A DNA stretch of 64,000 nt, taken from assembly GCF_026242045.1 (NCBI RefSeq), contig NZ_JAPJDO010000001.1:62001-126000 (forward strand), in the 5' to 3' direction. Below are positions 57,229 to 64,000 of the stretch, one piece after another (position 1 is the stretch's first letter; every line of letters starts with the position of its first letter). Source of the DNA: Mycobacterium pinniadriaticum (GTDB lineage Bacteria; Actinomycetota; Actinomycetes; Mycobacteriales; Mycobacteriaceae). A program made the translations under genes and the position numbers. The notes beneath the pieces are model-generated. The model did not search any database, was not told the origin of the DNA, and worked only from the letters and a program-made list of their open reading frames with translations.

Positions 57229-57275
57229 CGCCACGGCGGAGAATCCGTGGATTTGGCGCCGTGGCGTTACTGTCG
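57220..57275. terminator. Perfect 19-bp inverted repeat between convergent genes
   Basis: Arms at 57220-57238 and 57257-57275 are exact reverse complements (left arm begins CGACAGTAACGCCACGG), loop 18 bases. The TAA stop of the DUF559 gene (57226-57228) is inside the left arm, and the convergent lipoprotein gene ends at 57280, so it can terminate both transcripts. The right half belongs to the 42-bp repeat at 57237-57278. Confidence 0.75.
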
Positions 57276-57278
57276 TGG
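57237..57278 (+). repeat. Downstream copy of the 42-bp repeat flanking the DUF559 gene
   Basis: Begins CGGAGAATCC and ends GTGGCGTTACTGTCGTGG. Direct-repeat partner of 56313-56354 (about 31 of 42 identical). It overlaps the right half of the hairpin. Confidence 0.7.
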
Positions 57279-57279
57279 C

Positions 57280-57909
57280 TTAGGCCGGCAGGTTGTTCGC
57301 GATCTGGGTGTCCTGCATCTTGGCGATCGCCAGGGCGGTCTCGTCAAGGATGGGATCGTCGGGCTCGCTTTCGAATTCGATGTTCACCATCGCTGTGCCC
57401 TGAGTGAAGTACACCTCGGTGATCGCCTTCGAACCATCGGGTGACGTTCCGCTCGCGATGAAGCCGCCATCGCCCACATCGGCGGGCTGCGGCTCCCCGG
57501 TGACCTCGTTGGCGATGCTGTCCTTGAAACCCTGCAGGGACTGGACTGCGGCTTCGGGACTCTCGTCGATGAAGATGGCGAAGAGGATGGTCTCCTTCTT
57601 CTCCGGGTTCGTCATCGTCTGCCCGATTCCCGGTACACCGTTGGGATTGACCGTGGGCTCGCTGGCGGTGAAGCTCGGATCGATGTCAGATGCCTTGAGA
57701 AGGAGGTTGCTATAGTCGTCGGCCTGCGCCGAGGGGCTCGCCGAATCACTTGTGGTTTCCGATGTTTCAGCCGAGGTTGTCGCTGCTGCTGAGCTCGATG
57801 ACGACGTGGAGGTGGATTCCTTGTCGTCACTGCCGCAGCCGACGGCGGCGGTGCCGACCAGTAGTGCCGCGGCGAACAAACCGGCGGTGGTGGTTTGCGC
57901 AATCCTCAT
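57280..57909 (-). CDS. Secreted lipoprotein of unknown function
   Basis: 209 aa. Signal MRIAQTTTAGLFAAALLVGTAAVGC with acyl-Cys at 25, then a 45-residue Ser/Thr-rich linker (STSTSSSSSAAATTSAE and on), then a domain with DDYSNLLLKASDIDPSF ... KKETILFAIFIDESPEAAVQSLQGFKDSI. Several mycobacterial LpqN/LpqT-type and PknD-like sensor lipoproteins share this layout, but I cannot assign a family with certainty. It lies 142 bp downstream of the Rv3538-type gene on the same strand; not part of the standard cholesterol set. Confidence 0.7.
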   Translation of the reverse strand: MRIAQTTTAGLFAAALLVGTAAVGCGSDDKESTSTSSSSSAAATTSAETSETTSDSASPSAQADDYSNLLLKASDIDPSFTASEPTVNPNGVPGIGQTMTNPEKKETILFAIFIDESPEAAVQSLQGFKDSIANEVTGEPQPADVGDGGFIASGTSPDGSKAITEVYFTQGTAMVNIEFESEPDDPILDETALAIAKMQDTQIANNLPA

Positions 57910-58050
57910 GACGGTTCCTTCCGTAGCGGCACCAGAGTTGGCCTCGCCTACTACATACAGGTTGGATCGACAAAAGGGCGGTCTATCGGCGAAGATGACG
58001 CTGAAATCACAGCTCTTCGTTTCCTGCCGGTCTGAGCCAGAAGGGATGCG

Positions 58051-58911
58051 TCAGGCCGGGATCAACTCCACGTCGGAGAGCACGACGGCATCCTCTCGAC
58101 TTGGTGCGGTGACGACGCCGACGTAGCGGCCGTCCTCTTTCCAGACGTTGACCTTGATGGTCTCACCCGGGTACACCACTCCGGCGAATCGCGCGCCGTA
58201 GGTCTGCACCTGTGCCACGTCGGCGTCCAGCAGGGTGTCTATCAGCGCCTTACAGGTCATCCCGTAGGTGCACAGCCCGTGCAGGATCGGCTTGGGAAAG
58301 CCTGCCGCTGCGGCGAATTCAGGATCGGAGTGCAGCGGGTTGCGGTCACCGCAGAGTCGGTACAGCAGCGCCTGCTGGGGCAGAACAGGCACGGAGATTT
58401 CGTGGTCCGGGGCGCGATCGGGGGCAGCCACCGACGTCGACGGGCCGCGCTCGCCGCCGAACCCGCCCTCGCCGCGGGCGAAGATCGACCGCTTGGTGGT
58501 CCACAACAGGTTGCCGTCAGGGTCGGTCACCGTCGTCTCGCTGACGATGACGGCCGCTTTGCCCTTGTCCCAGATCTCGGTGAACCGCTGGACCGACCGC
58601 GCGGTGCCACTGGGTGGCAGCGGGGCAGGCACCGTCACCGCCTCACTGGCGTGCAGGACCTTGCTCAGCTCGATGTCGATGCCGGGGAACTTCACCTCGG
58701 GTGGCTCGGTCAGGTGGAAGCTGGCCGCGACGTTGCCGAAGCTGGGTAGCACCTGCGGCGTGTTGTCCACGAGGTAGCGCAGTTCCTTAGGGTCCATCGG
58801 ATCCGCGCCCGCGCCGAGGCCAAGCTGGTAGAGCTGTACATCGCTGCTGGTCCACGAGAACTCAACGGGTTCGAGTTCGGCACCGAGCGCGACGGACGGA
58901 TCGATCGGCAT
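58051..58911 (-). CDS. MaoC-type enoyl-CoA hydratase (Rv3538-type)
   Basis: 286 aa double hot-dog hydratase 2. The catalytic motif YRLCGDRNPLHSDPEFAAAAGFPKPILHGLCTYG (Asp and His near residues 185-190) is intact; the N-terminal half has decayed catalytic residues, as in eukaryotic-type hydratases. Rv3538 orthologue, reported in the literature as a side-chain enoyl-CoA hydratase (HsdB/ChsH3); I rely on memory for that name. Only 3 bp after kstD, so co-transcribed from the kstD promoter. Confidence 0.9.
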   Translation of the reverse strand: MPIDPSVALGAELEPVEFSWTSSDVQLYQLGLGAGADPMDPKELRYLVDNTPQVLPSFGNVAASFHLTEPPEVKFPGIDIELSKVLHASEAVTVPAPLPPSGTARSVQRFTEIWDKGKAAVIVSETTVTDPDGNLLWTTKRSIFARGEGGFGGERGPSTSVAAPDRAPDHEISVPVLPQQALLYRLCGDRNPLHSDPEFAAAAGFPKPILHGLCTYGMTCKALIDTLLDADVAQVQTYGARFAGVVYPGETIKVNVWKEDGRYVGVVTAPSREDAVVLSDVELIPA

Positions 58912-58914
58912 GTC

Positions 58915-60597
58915 TCAGCCCTTCCCTGCAATGTGCAATGCCGCCAGGTACCCGAACACCATCGCGGGACCGATGGTGCCGCCGGGGCCGGGATAGGTGT
59001 GGCCCATCACCGGCGAGCTGACATTACCGGCCGCATAGAGCCCTTCGATCACCGAGCCGTCGTCGCGCAGCGCCCGCCCGTGCACATCGGTGCGAACGCC
59101 GCCCTTGGTCCCCAGATCGCCGGGCACCATCTTGGCGGCGTAGAACGGGCCGTTCTTGATCTCGCCGAGGTTGGGGTTGGGCTTGTTGGTTGGATCGCCG
59201 TAGTAGCGGTCGTAGGCGCTTTCGCCGCGTTGGAAGTCCTCGTCCTTACCCGAGCGGGCGAAGCCGTTGAACCGCTCGACGGTCGCCAGGAAGTCGGCGG
59301 CCGGAAGCCCGGTCTGCTTGGCCAGCTCTTCGAGGGTGTCGGCCTTGACGATCACACCGGACTCCATCCACTTCTTCGGAATCCGCTGTCCTGGTTGCAG
59401 TCCGGCGAAGATGTACCGATCGCGGTACTGCTGGTCGAAGACCAGCCACGCTGGTACATTCTCGCCCGGGCCGGGTCCCTGGCCGTATTGACCGCCGTAC
59501 ATGTGGTGGCAGGCCTCGACGTAGGGCATCGATTCGTTCATGAAGCGCTTGCCGGCCAGGTTGACGATGATCGACCCGGGGGAGTTACGCTCCGAGAGAG
59601 CGAACCACGGTGCGCCGACCAGCGGTACCGTCGGCCCCCACCAGGCGTCCTCCATCAATTCGAGTGCCGCACCGAGCTTCTCGGCTGCCAGGATGCCGTC
59701 GCCGGTGTTGGCCGCGGCGCCCACCGTCCACTCGGTGGTGATCGGTGCACGCTGATACTTGATGCGCATCTGCTCGTTGTGCTCGAAGCCACCGCTGCCC
59801 AGGATGACTCCCCGACGCGCGCGGATCAGTTGCGGGTCAGCGGCTTCCGGGCCGGTTGTATCGCGTACATAGATGCCACGGACGACGCCGTCCTCGATGT
59901 ACAGATCGGTCAGTGCGGTGTTCAACAGAACCGGTACACCGGCTTGACGCAGGCCGATTCGCAACGGCGCGATCAACGCGCGACCCATCCCCACCAGGTT
60001 CTTGCCGCGTGCGCCGGCCCACATCGTGCGGGCGCCGACCTTCAGGCTGCGCAGCATGCCGCGGGGGTGACGCTTGAGCTGGTTCAGGCGCACGTAGTCC
60101 TGCTGCATCACAACCACATTGAGCGGCACCTTGCCGTACGCCGGCTCCAGGTAAGGCTCGTCGGGCCCGAGCTTCTTGGCGTTGAACGGCTTGGGCTCGA
60201 TCGACCGCCCGCCGGGGCGTCCACCGGCGGTCTCGGGGTAGTAGTCGGAGTATCCGGGTACCCAGCACATCTTCAGCGGCGTGTGCTTGAGCACGAATGA
60301 CAGCATCTCCGGACCACGCTCGAGATAGGTGTCGATGCGTTCCGGCTCCACCACGTCGCCGATGATCGTGTGCAGGTACGTCCGCGCGGCGTCTTTGGTG
60401 TCGGTCACACCGTCGCGCTTGAGGATCTCGTTGTTGGGGACCCACACGCCGCCACCGGACCGTGCGGTCGAGCCGCCGAAGTGCGGGGCCTTCTCGACGA
60501 CGACTGCCGATAGTCCCTGGTGAGCGGCGGTGAGCGCCGCGACCATACCGGCAGCGCCGCTTCCGACGACGACGACGTCGAACTCCTGAGCTGTCAT
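58915..60597 (-). CDS. kstD: 3-ketosteroid delta-1-dehydrogenase KstD
   Basis: 560 aa FAD enzyme from the ATG at 60597. N-terminal dinucleotide motif VVVVGSGAAGMVAALTAAHQG with EKAPHFGGSTARSGGGVW; C-terminal AGNVSSPVMGHTYPGPGGTIGPAMVFGYLAA with the Tyr-rich active site. It introduces the 1,2 double bond into ring A, needed with KshAB for ring opening. A KstR operator overlaps the start of transcription. The Rv3538-type gene follows after 3 bp. Confidence 0.95.
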   Translation of the reverse strand: MTAQEFDVVVVGSGAAGMVAALTAAHQGLSAVVVEKAPHFGGSTARSGGGVWVPNNEILKRDGVTDTKDAARTYLHTIIGDVVEPERIDTYLERGPEMLSFVLKHTPLKMCWVPGYSDYYPETAGGRPGGRSIEPKPFNAKKLGPDEPYLEPAYGKVPLNVVVMQQDYVRLNQLKRHPRGMLRSLKVGARTMWAGARGKNLVGMGRALIAPLRIGLRQAGVPVLLNTALTDLYIEDGVVRGIYVRDTTGPEAADPQLIRARRGVILGSGGFEHNEQMRIKYQRAPITTEWTVGAAANTGDGILAAEKLGAALELMEDAWWGPTVPLVGAPWFALSERNSPGSIIVNLAGKRFMNESMPYVEACHHMYGGQYGQGPGPGENVPAWLVFDQQYRDRYIFAGLQPGQRIPKKWMESGVIVKADTLEELAKQTGLPAADFLATVERFNGFARSGKDEDFQRGESAYDRYYGDPTNKPNPNLGEIKNGPFYAAKMVPGDLGTKGGVRTDVHGRALRDDGSVIEGLYAAGNVSSPVMGHTYPGPGGTIGPAMVFGYLAALHIAGKG

Positions 60598-60599
60598 AC

Positions 60600-60613
60600 T
60601 AGAACACGTTATA
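60600..60613. promoter_or_regulatory. KstR operator (kstD / hsaEGF)
   Basis: TAGAACACGTTATA fits TnnAACnnGTTnnA. It is 2 bp upstream of the kstD ATG; read on the minus strand it contains TATAAC, a -10-like hexamer, so the site covers the promoter itself. Confidence 0.87.
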
Positions 60614-60713
60614 GAATTGCCCCGTCCGGGCGCTACTGACCCCGCTTTTCCGGTCAGCGGAACGCTTACCACGCGGGCCTCCGGACAGCACTAGAATTGC
60701 CCGCACCGGGCGC
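60612..60713. repeat. 22-bp element duplicated 80 bp apart in the kstD-hsaE region
   Basis: TAGAATTGCCCCGTCCGGGC (60612-60631, plus GC) recurs as TAGAATTGCCCGCACCGGGC (60692-60711, plus GC) with 3 mismatches in 22. The second copy ends 38 bp before hsaE. Could be duplicated promoter sequence (TAGAAT resembles a -10) or an attenuator, since each ends in a GCCC/GGGC hairpin. Confidence 0.65.
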
Positions 60714-60751
60714 CGTTCGCCCCGGTCACACCGACGATGGGACTCCCGGGA

Positions 60752-61537
60752 ATGCTGAGCGTTTCGACGCGTGACGAGCTTGCCGCCGATCTTGCCGAGG
60801 CGGAGCGCAGCCGCGTCCCCATGTCTCCGTTGACGTCCAATCATCCCGATATCGACGTGGTCGACGCCTACGAGATTCAGCTGATCAACATCCGGCAGCG
60901 GGTTGCCGAAGGCGCGCGGGTGGTCGGCCACAAGGTCGGCCTGTCCTCGGAGGCCATGCAGAAGATGATGGGCGTCGATGAGCCGGACTACGGTCACCTG
61001 CTGGCCGATATGGAGGTGTTCGAAGACGTCCCGGTGCCGGCGGGTCGCTACCTGTTTCCGCGGGTGGAGGTCGAGGTGGGCTTCATCCTCGCCGACGATC
61101 TGCCGGGGGCCGGCTGCACCGAGGACGACGTGCTCGCCGCCACCGCGGCTTTCGCCCCGGCGATCGAGCTCATCGACACCCGGATCAAGGACTGGAAGAT
61201 CGCGTTGTGCGACACGATTGCCGACAACGCGTCGTCGGCGGGGTACGTCCTGGGCAAGGAGCGGGTTTCCCCCAAGGACGTGGATATTAAAGCCATCAGG
61301 GCCGTCTTGACCCGCAACGGTGAAGTGGTGGCCGAGGGCCGCAGCGACGCCGTTCTGGGCAATCCAGTCACCGCGGTGGCGTGGCTGGCCCGCAAGGTCG
61401 AGAGCTTCGGGGTGCGTCTGAAGGCGGGCGACATCGTGCTGCCGGGGTCGTGCACCAGGGCCATCGACTGCCGCCCTGGCGACCAGTTCGTCGCCGACTT
61501 CGCCGGTCTGGGTTCGGTCCGGCTGTCATTCGAGTAG
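60752..61537 (+). CDS. hsaE: 2-hydroxypentadienoate-type hydratase HsaE
   Basis: 261 aa from the ATG at 60752, the M. tuberculosis length; an ATG at 60737 adds five residues without a better ribosome-binding site. Hydratase/decarboxylase fold: GHKVGLSSEAMQKMMGVDEPDYGHL, FPRVEVEVGFILADDL with the metal-binding Glu residues, NASSAGYVLG. It hydrates HHD from HsaD to HOHA-type 4-hydroxy-2-oxo acid. Followed by hsaG after 21 bp. Confidence 0.94.
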   Translation: MLSVSTRDELAADLAEAERSRVPMSPLTSNHPDIDVVDAYEIQLINIRQRVAEGARVVGHKVGLSSEAMQKMMGVDEPDYGHLLADMEVFEDVPVPAGRYLFPRVEVEVGFILADDLPGAGCTEDDVLAATAAFAPAIELIDTRIKDWKIALCDTIADNASSAGYVLGKERVSPKDVDIKAIRAVLTRNGEVVAEGRSDAVLGNPVTAVAWLARKVESFGVRLKAGDIVLPGSCTRAIDCRPGDQFVADFAGLGSVRLSFE

Positions 61538-61558
61538 GAAGTTACGAGGAGCGTCCAC

Positions 61559-62476
61559 ATGGGCCAGAAGAGTTCTGTCGCCATCGTCGGGTCGGGCAAC
61601 ATCAGCACTGACCTGCTGTACAAACTGCTGCGGTCGGAGTGGCTCGAGCCGCGCTGGATGATCGGTATCGACCCGGAGAGCGAAGGCCTGGCGCGTGCCC
61701 GCAAGCTGGGGCTGGAGACCAGCCACGAGGGTGTCGACTGGCTGCTGGCTCAGTCGGAGAAGCCGGATCTGGTTTTCGAGGCCACCAGCGCCTACGTGCA
61801 CAAGGCCGCCGCGCCCCGGTACGCCGAGGCCGGCATCCGGGCCATCGACCTGACCCCGGCGGCGGTAGGTCCAGGGGTCATCCCGCCGGCCAACCTCCGT
61901 GAGCATCTGGATGCGCCGAACGTCAACATGGTGACCTGCGGCGGGCAGGCGACCATCCCGATGGTGTACGCGGTGAGCCGCGTCGTCGACGTGCCCTACG
62001 CCGAGATCGTGGCGTCGGTGTCCTCGGCGTCGGCGGGCCCGGGGACCCGGGCCAACATCGACGAGTTCACCAAGACGACCAGTGCGGGCGTCGAGGTGAT
62101 CGGCGGTGCCAAGCGAGGCAAGGCGATCATCATCCTGAACCCGGCCGATCCGCCGATGATCATGCGCGACACCATCTTCTGCGCGATTCCCGAGGACGCC
62201 GACCGGGACGCCATCACCGCGTCGATCAAGGATGTGGTGGCGCAGGTGCAGACCTACGTGCCCGGCTACCGGTTGCTCAACGAGCCGCAGTTCGACGAAC
62301 CGTCGGTGGTGAACGGCGGCAACTTCGTCGTGACCACATTCGTGGAAGTGGAGGGTGCCGGGGACTACCTGCCGCCCTACGCTGGAAATCTGGACATCAT
62401 GACCGCGGCGGCCACCAAGGTCGGCGAGGAGATCGCCAAGGAGCGGGCCTCTGCGGGAACGGGAGCACAAGCATGA
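61559..62476 (+). CDS. hsaG: Acetaldehyde/propionaldehyde dehydrogenase (acylating) HsaG
   Basis: 305 aa, acylating aldehyde dehydrogenase of the MhpF type: [24 protein letters not shown] motif, catalytic Cys in [19 protein letters not shown] (about residue 126), [20 protein letters not shown]. It converts propanal from HsaF to propionyl-CoA by channelling. Overlaps hsaF by 4 bp, as the two proteins form one complex. Confidence 0.96.
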   Translation: MGQKSSVAIVGSGNISTDLLYKLLRSEWLEPRWMIGIDPESEGLARARKLGLETSHEGVDWLLAQSEKPDLVFEATSAYVHKAAAPRYAEAGIRAIDLTPAAVGPGVIPPANLREHLDAPNVNMVTCGGQATIPMVYAVSRVVDVPYAEIVASVSSASAGPGTRANIDEFTKTTSAGVEVIGGAKRGKAIIILNPADPPMIMRDTIFCAIPEDADRDAITASIKDVVAQVQTYVPGYRLLNEPQFDEPSVVNGGNFVVTTFVEVEGAGDYLPPYAGNLDIMTAAATKVGEEIAKERASAGTGAQA

Positions 62477-63528
62477 GCACCGACGACATTTATTTCAACC
62501 CGATGTGGGACGTCCGGATGACGGACACGTCGCTGCGCGACGGCAGCCACCACAAGCGCCACCAGTTCACCAAGGACGAGGTCGGTGCGATCGTCGCCGC
62601 CCTCGATGCCGCGGGTGTGCCGGTCATCGAGGTGACCCACGGCGACGGCCTGGGCGGGTCGAGCTTCAACTACGGGTTCTCCAAGACCCCGGAGCAGGAG
62701 CTGATCAAGCTGGCCGCCGAGACGGCCAAGGAATCCAAGATCGCCTTCCTGATGCTGCCCGGGGTGGGCACCAAGGAGGACATCAAGGAGGCACAGAACA
62801 ACGGCGGCTCGATCTGCCGGATCGCCACCCACTGCACCGAGGCCGACGTCTCGATCCAGCACTTCGGCCTGGCCCGCGAACTCGGTCTGGAGACCGTCGG
62901 GTTCCTGATGATGAGCCACACCATCCCGCCGGAGAAACTGGCCGTCCAGGCCCGGATCATGGCCGACGCCGGCTGCCAGTGCGTCTACGTCGTCGACTCC
63001 GCCGGTGCGTTGGTGCTCGAGGGAGTGGCCGACCGGGTGTCGGCGCTGGTCGCCGAGCTCGGTGACGACGCCCAGGTGGGCTTCCATGGTCACGAGAACC
63101 TGGGTCTCGGCGTGGCCAACTCGATCGAGGCCGTCCGTGCCGGCGCCAAGCAGATCGACGGGTCGTGCCGGCGCTTCGGCGCCGGAGCGGGCAATGCCCC
63201 GGTGGAGGCGCTGATCGGGGTGTTCGACAAGATCGGCGTCAAGACCGGCATCGACTTCTTCGACATCGCCGACGCCGCCGAAGAGGTCGTCGCACCGGCG
63301 ATGCCGGCCGAATGTCTGCTGGATCGCAACGCGCTGATCATGGGCTACTCGGGGGTGTACTCCAGCTTCCTCAAGCACGCCATCCGCCAGTCCGAGCGCT
63401 ACGGGGTGCCCGCGCATCAGCTGCTGCACCGGGCCGGACAGCGCAAGCTGATCGGTGGGCAGGAGGACCAGCTGATCGACATCGCGCTGGAGATCAAGCG
63501 CGAGATGGAAGCCGCGGCCTCGAAGTAG
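62473..63528 (+). CDS. hsaF: 4-hydroxy-2-oxovalerate/-hexanoate aldolase HsaF
   Basis: 351 aa DRE-TIM aldolase: [26 protein letters not shown] with the Mn ligand Asp and catalytic Arg, [58 protein letters not shown] with His ligands. C-terminal DmpG communication domain. Cleaves HOHA to pyruvate and propanal. Ends the hsaEGF operon. Confidence 0.96.
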   Translation: MSTDDIYFNPMWDVRMTDTSLRDGSHHKRHQFTKDEVGAIVAALDAAGVPVIEVTHGDGLGGSSFNYGFSKTPEQELIKLAAETAKESKIAFLMLPGVGTKEDIKEAQNNGGSICRIATHCTEADVSIQHFGLARELGLETVGFLMMSHTIPPEKLAVQARIMADAGCQCVYVVDSAGALVLEGVADRVSALVAELGDDAQVGFHGHENLGLGVANSIEAVRAGAKQIDGSCRRFGAGAGNAPVEALIGVFDKIGVKTGIDFFDIADAAEEVVAPAMPAECLLDRNALIMGYSGVYSSFLKHAIRQSERYGVPAHQLLHRAGQRKLIGGQEDQLIDIALEIKREMEAAASK

Positions 63529-63558
63529 CGTGTCACCGCCCCCGGGCACGATGGAGGC

Positions 63559-64000
63559 GTGACTACGCGAGCCGACGCACAGACGATCCTCGAGCAGCTG
63601 GCCGGGCCGACGGCCCGACTCCGCGACGATCAGTGGACGGCGATCGAAGCTCTGGTGGTGCGGCGGCGACAGGCGCTCGTCGTCCAGCGCACCGGATGGG
63701 GCAAGTCTGCGGTGTACTTCATCGCCGCCAAGCTGCTGCGCGAGCTGGGCAATGGTGCCACAGTCATCGTGTCGCCTCTGCTGGCGTTGATGCGCAACCA
63801 GGTTGCCGCCGCGCAGCGCGCGGGCGTTCGCGCGGCCACCATCAACTCCGGCAATGTCACCGAGTGGGACGAGATCCACCAGCGAATCATCAGCGGTGAC
63901 CTTGATGTCCTGCTGGTCAGCCCGGAACGGTTGAACAACCCGGAGTTTCGCGACACCGTCTTGCCGGCACTTGCCGCCGACGCCGGGCTGGTGGTGGTCG
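63559..64000 (+). CDS. RecQ/SftH-like superfamily II DNA helicase (N-terminal part)
   Basis: GTG start at 63559 after GGAGGC; runs off the window after 147 codons. Q-motif-like RDDQWTAIEALV, Walker A variant QRTGWGKSAVYF, motif Ia TVIVSPLLALMRNQVAAAQRAG, and LDVLLVSPERLNN as in RecQ-type motif Ib; the DEAH box lies beyond the end. M. smegmatis has the SF2 helicase SftH close to hsaF in its own cluster, so SftH is the best guess. DNA repair role inferred. Confidence 0.8.
   Translation, partial: MTTRADAQTILEQLAGPTARLRDDQWTAIEALVVRRRQALVVQRTGWGKSAVYFIAAKLLRELGNGATVIVSPLLALMRNQVAAAQRAGVRAATINSGNVTEWDEIHQRIISGDLDVLLVSPERLNNPEFRDTVLPALAADAGLVVV

Noticed and set aside
58933..60300. 455-codon open frame antisense to kstD
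   Set aside because: GC-rich genes often leave long open antisense frames. The protein is low in hydrophobic pattern and Gln/Arg/Val-rich, with no motif, while kstD in the other strand is certain.
62377..63879. 500-codon open frame antisense to hsaF and the helicase start
   Set aside because: Spans two genes on the other strand plus their intergenic gap; composition is typical of a codon-position shadow.

Overview
The window is a GC-rich chromosome segment from a Mycobacterium/Mycolicibacterium-type actinomycete. Gene content and order follow the M. tuberculosis Rv3593-Rv3534 block and its fast-grower counterpart: a ZnuABC locus and an otsB gene flank kstR, and PPE/PE genes are absent. Identification rests on protein families, synteny and visible active-site motifs. 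No database search was run. I found no tRNA, rRNA, CRISPR array, insertion sequence or prophage.

Left third (1-22 kb), housekeeping and stress. It holds the tail of a likely cobalt transporter (CbtA-like), a histidine phosphatase, a DUF2218 protein, the lipoprotein LpqF, the haem-degrading enzyme MhuD, hydrolases, a GlxA-type regulator, MutY, beta-carbonic anhydrase, DisA-RadA (c-di-AMP synthesis and DNA repair), a zinc-ribbon thioredoxin, LpqE, and the CarD-IspD-IspF-CysS-RlmB operon. These are followed by an MBL-fold enzyme, PxpA, a ZnuA-ZnuC-ZnuB-type zinc importer with a Zur-like box, a LacI regulator and trehalose-6-phosphate phosphatase.

Middle and right (21.6-63.5 kb), a near-complete cholesterol catabolic cluster. 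KstR with fadE34, kshB and hsaADCB open rings A and B. fadE33/32/31, fadD3, fadE30, ipdF, kstR2, fadA6, ipdC, ipdB, ipdA and echA20 handle rings C and D (the KstR2 regulon). fadA5, cyp125, fadE28/29, chsH2, chsH1 and ltp2 shorten the side chain. kstD, an Rv3538-type hydratase and hsaEGF finish the ring A/B fragments. Six KstR-type 14-bp operators and two KstR2-type operators are visible in the expected divergent intergenic regions. The window ends inside a RecQ/SftH-like helicase.

Islands that interrupt the conserved order are the most interesting parts. (1) A SatD-family gene, a small membrane protein and an NDMA-type alcohol dehydrogenase lie at 40.0-42.1 kb. The SatD promoter sits between two palindromes of identical geometry, and SatD itself reads like a class III cyclase-type palm domain followed by a helix-turn-helix. 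(2) An AbiEi/DUF559 nuclease-like gene (56.4-57.2 kb) is bracketed by related 42-bp repeats. (3) A remnant of a second ddn copy lies at 47.9 kb. (4) An in-frame repeat-like insertion sits in ipdA and matches the 5' end of fadD3. (5) nat is absent downstream of hsaB.
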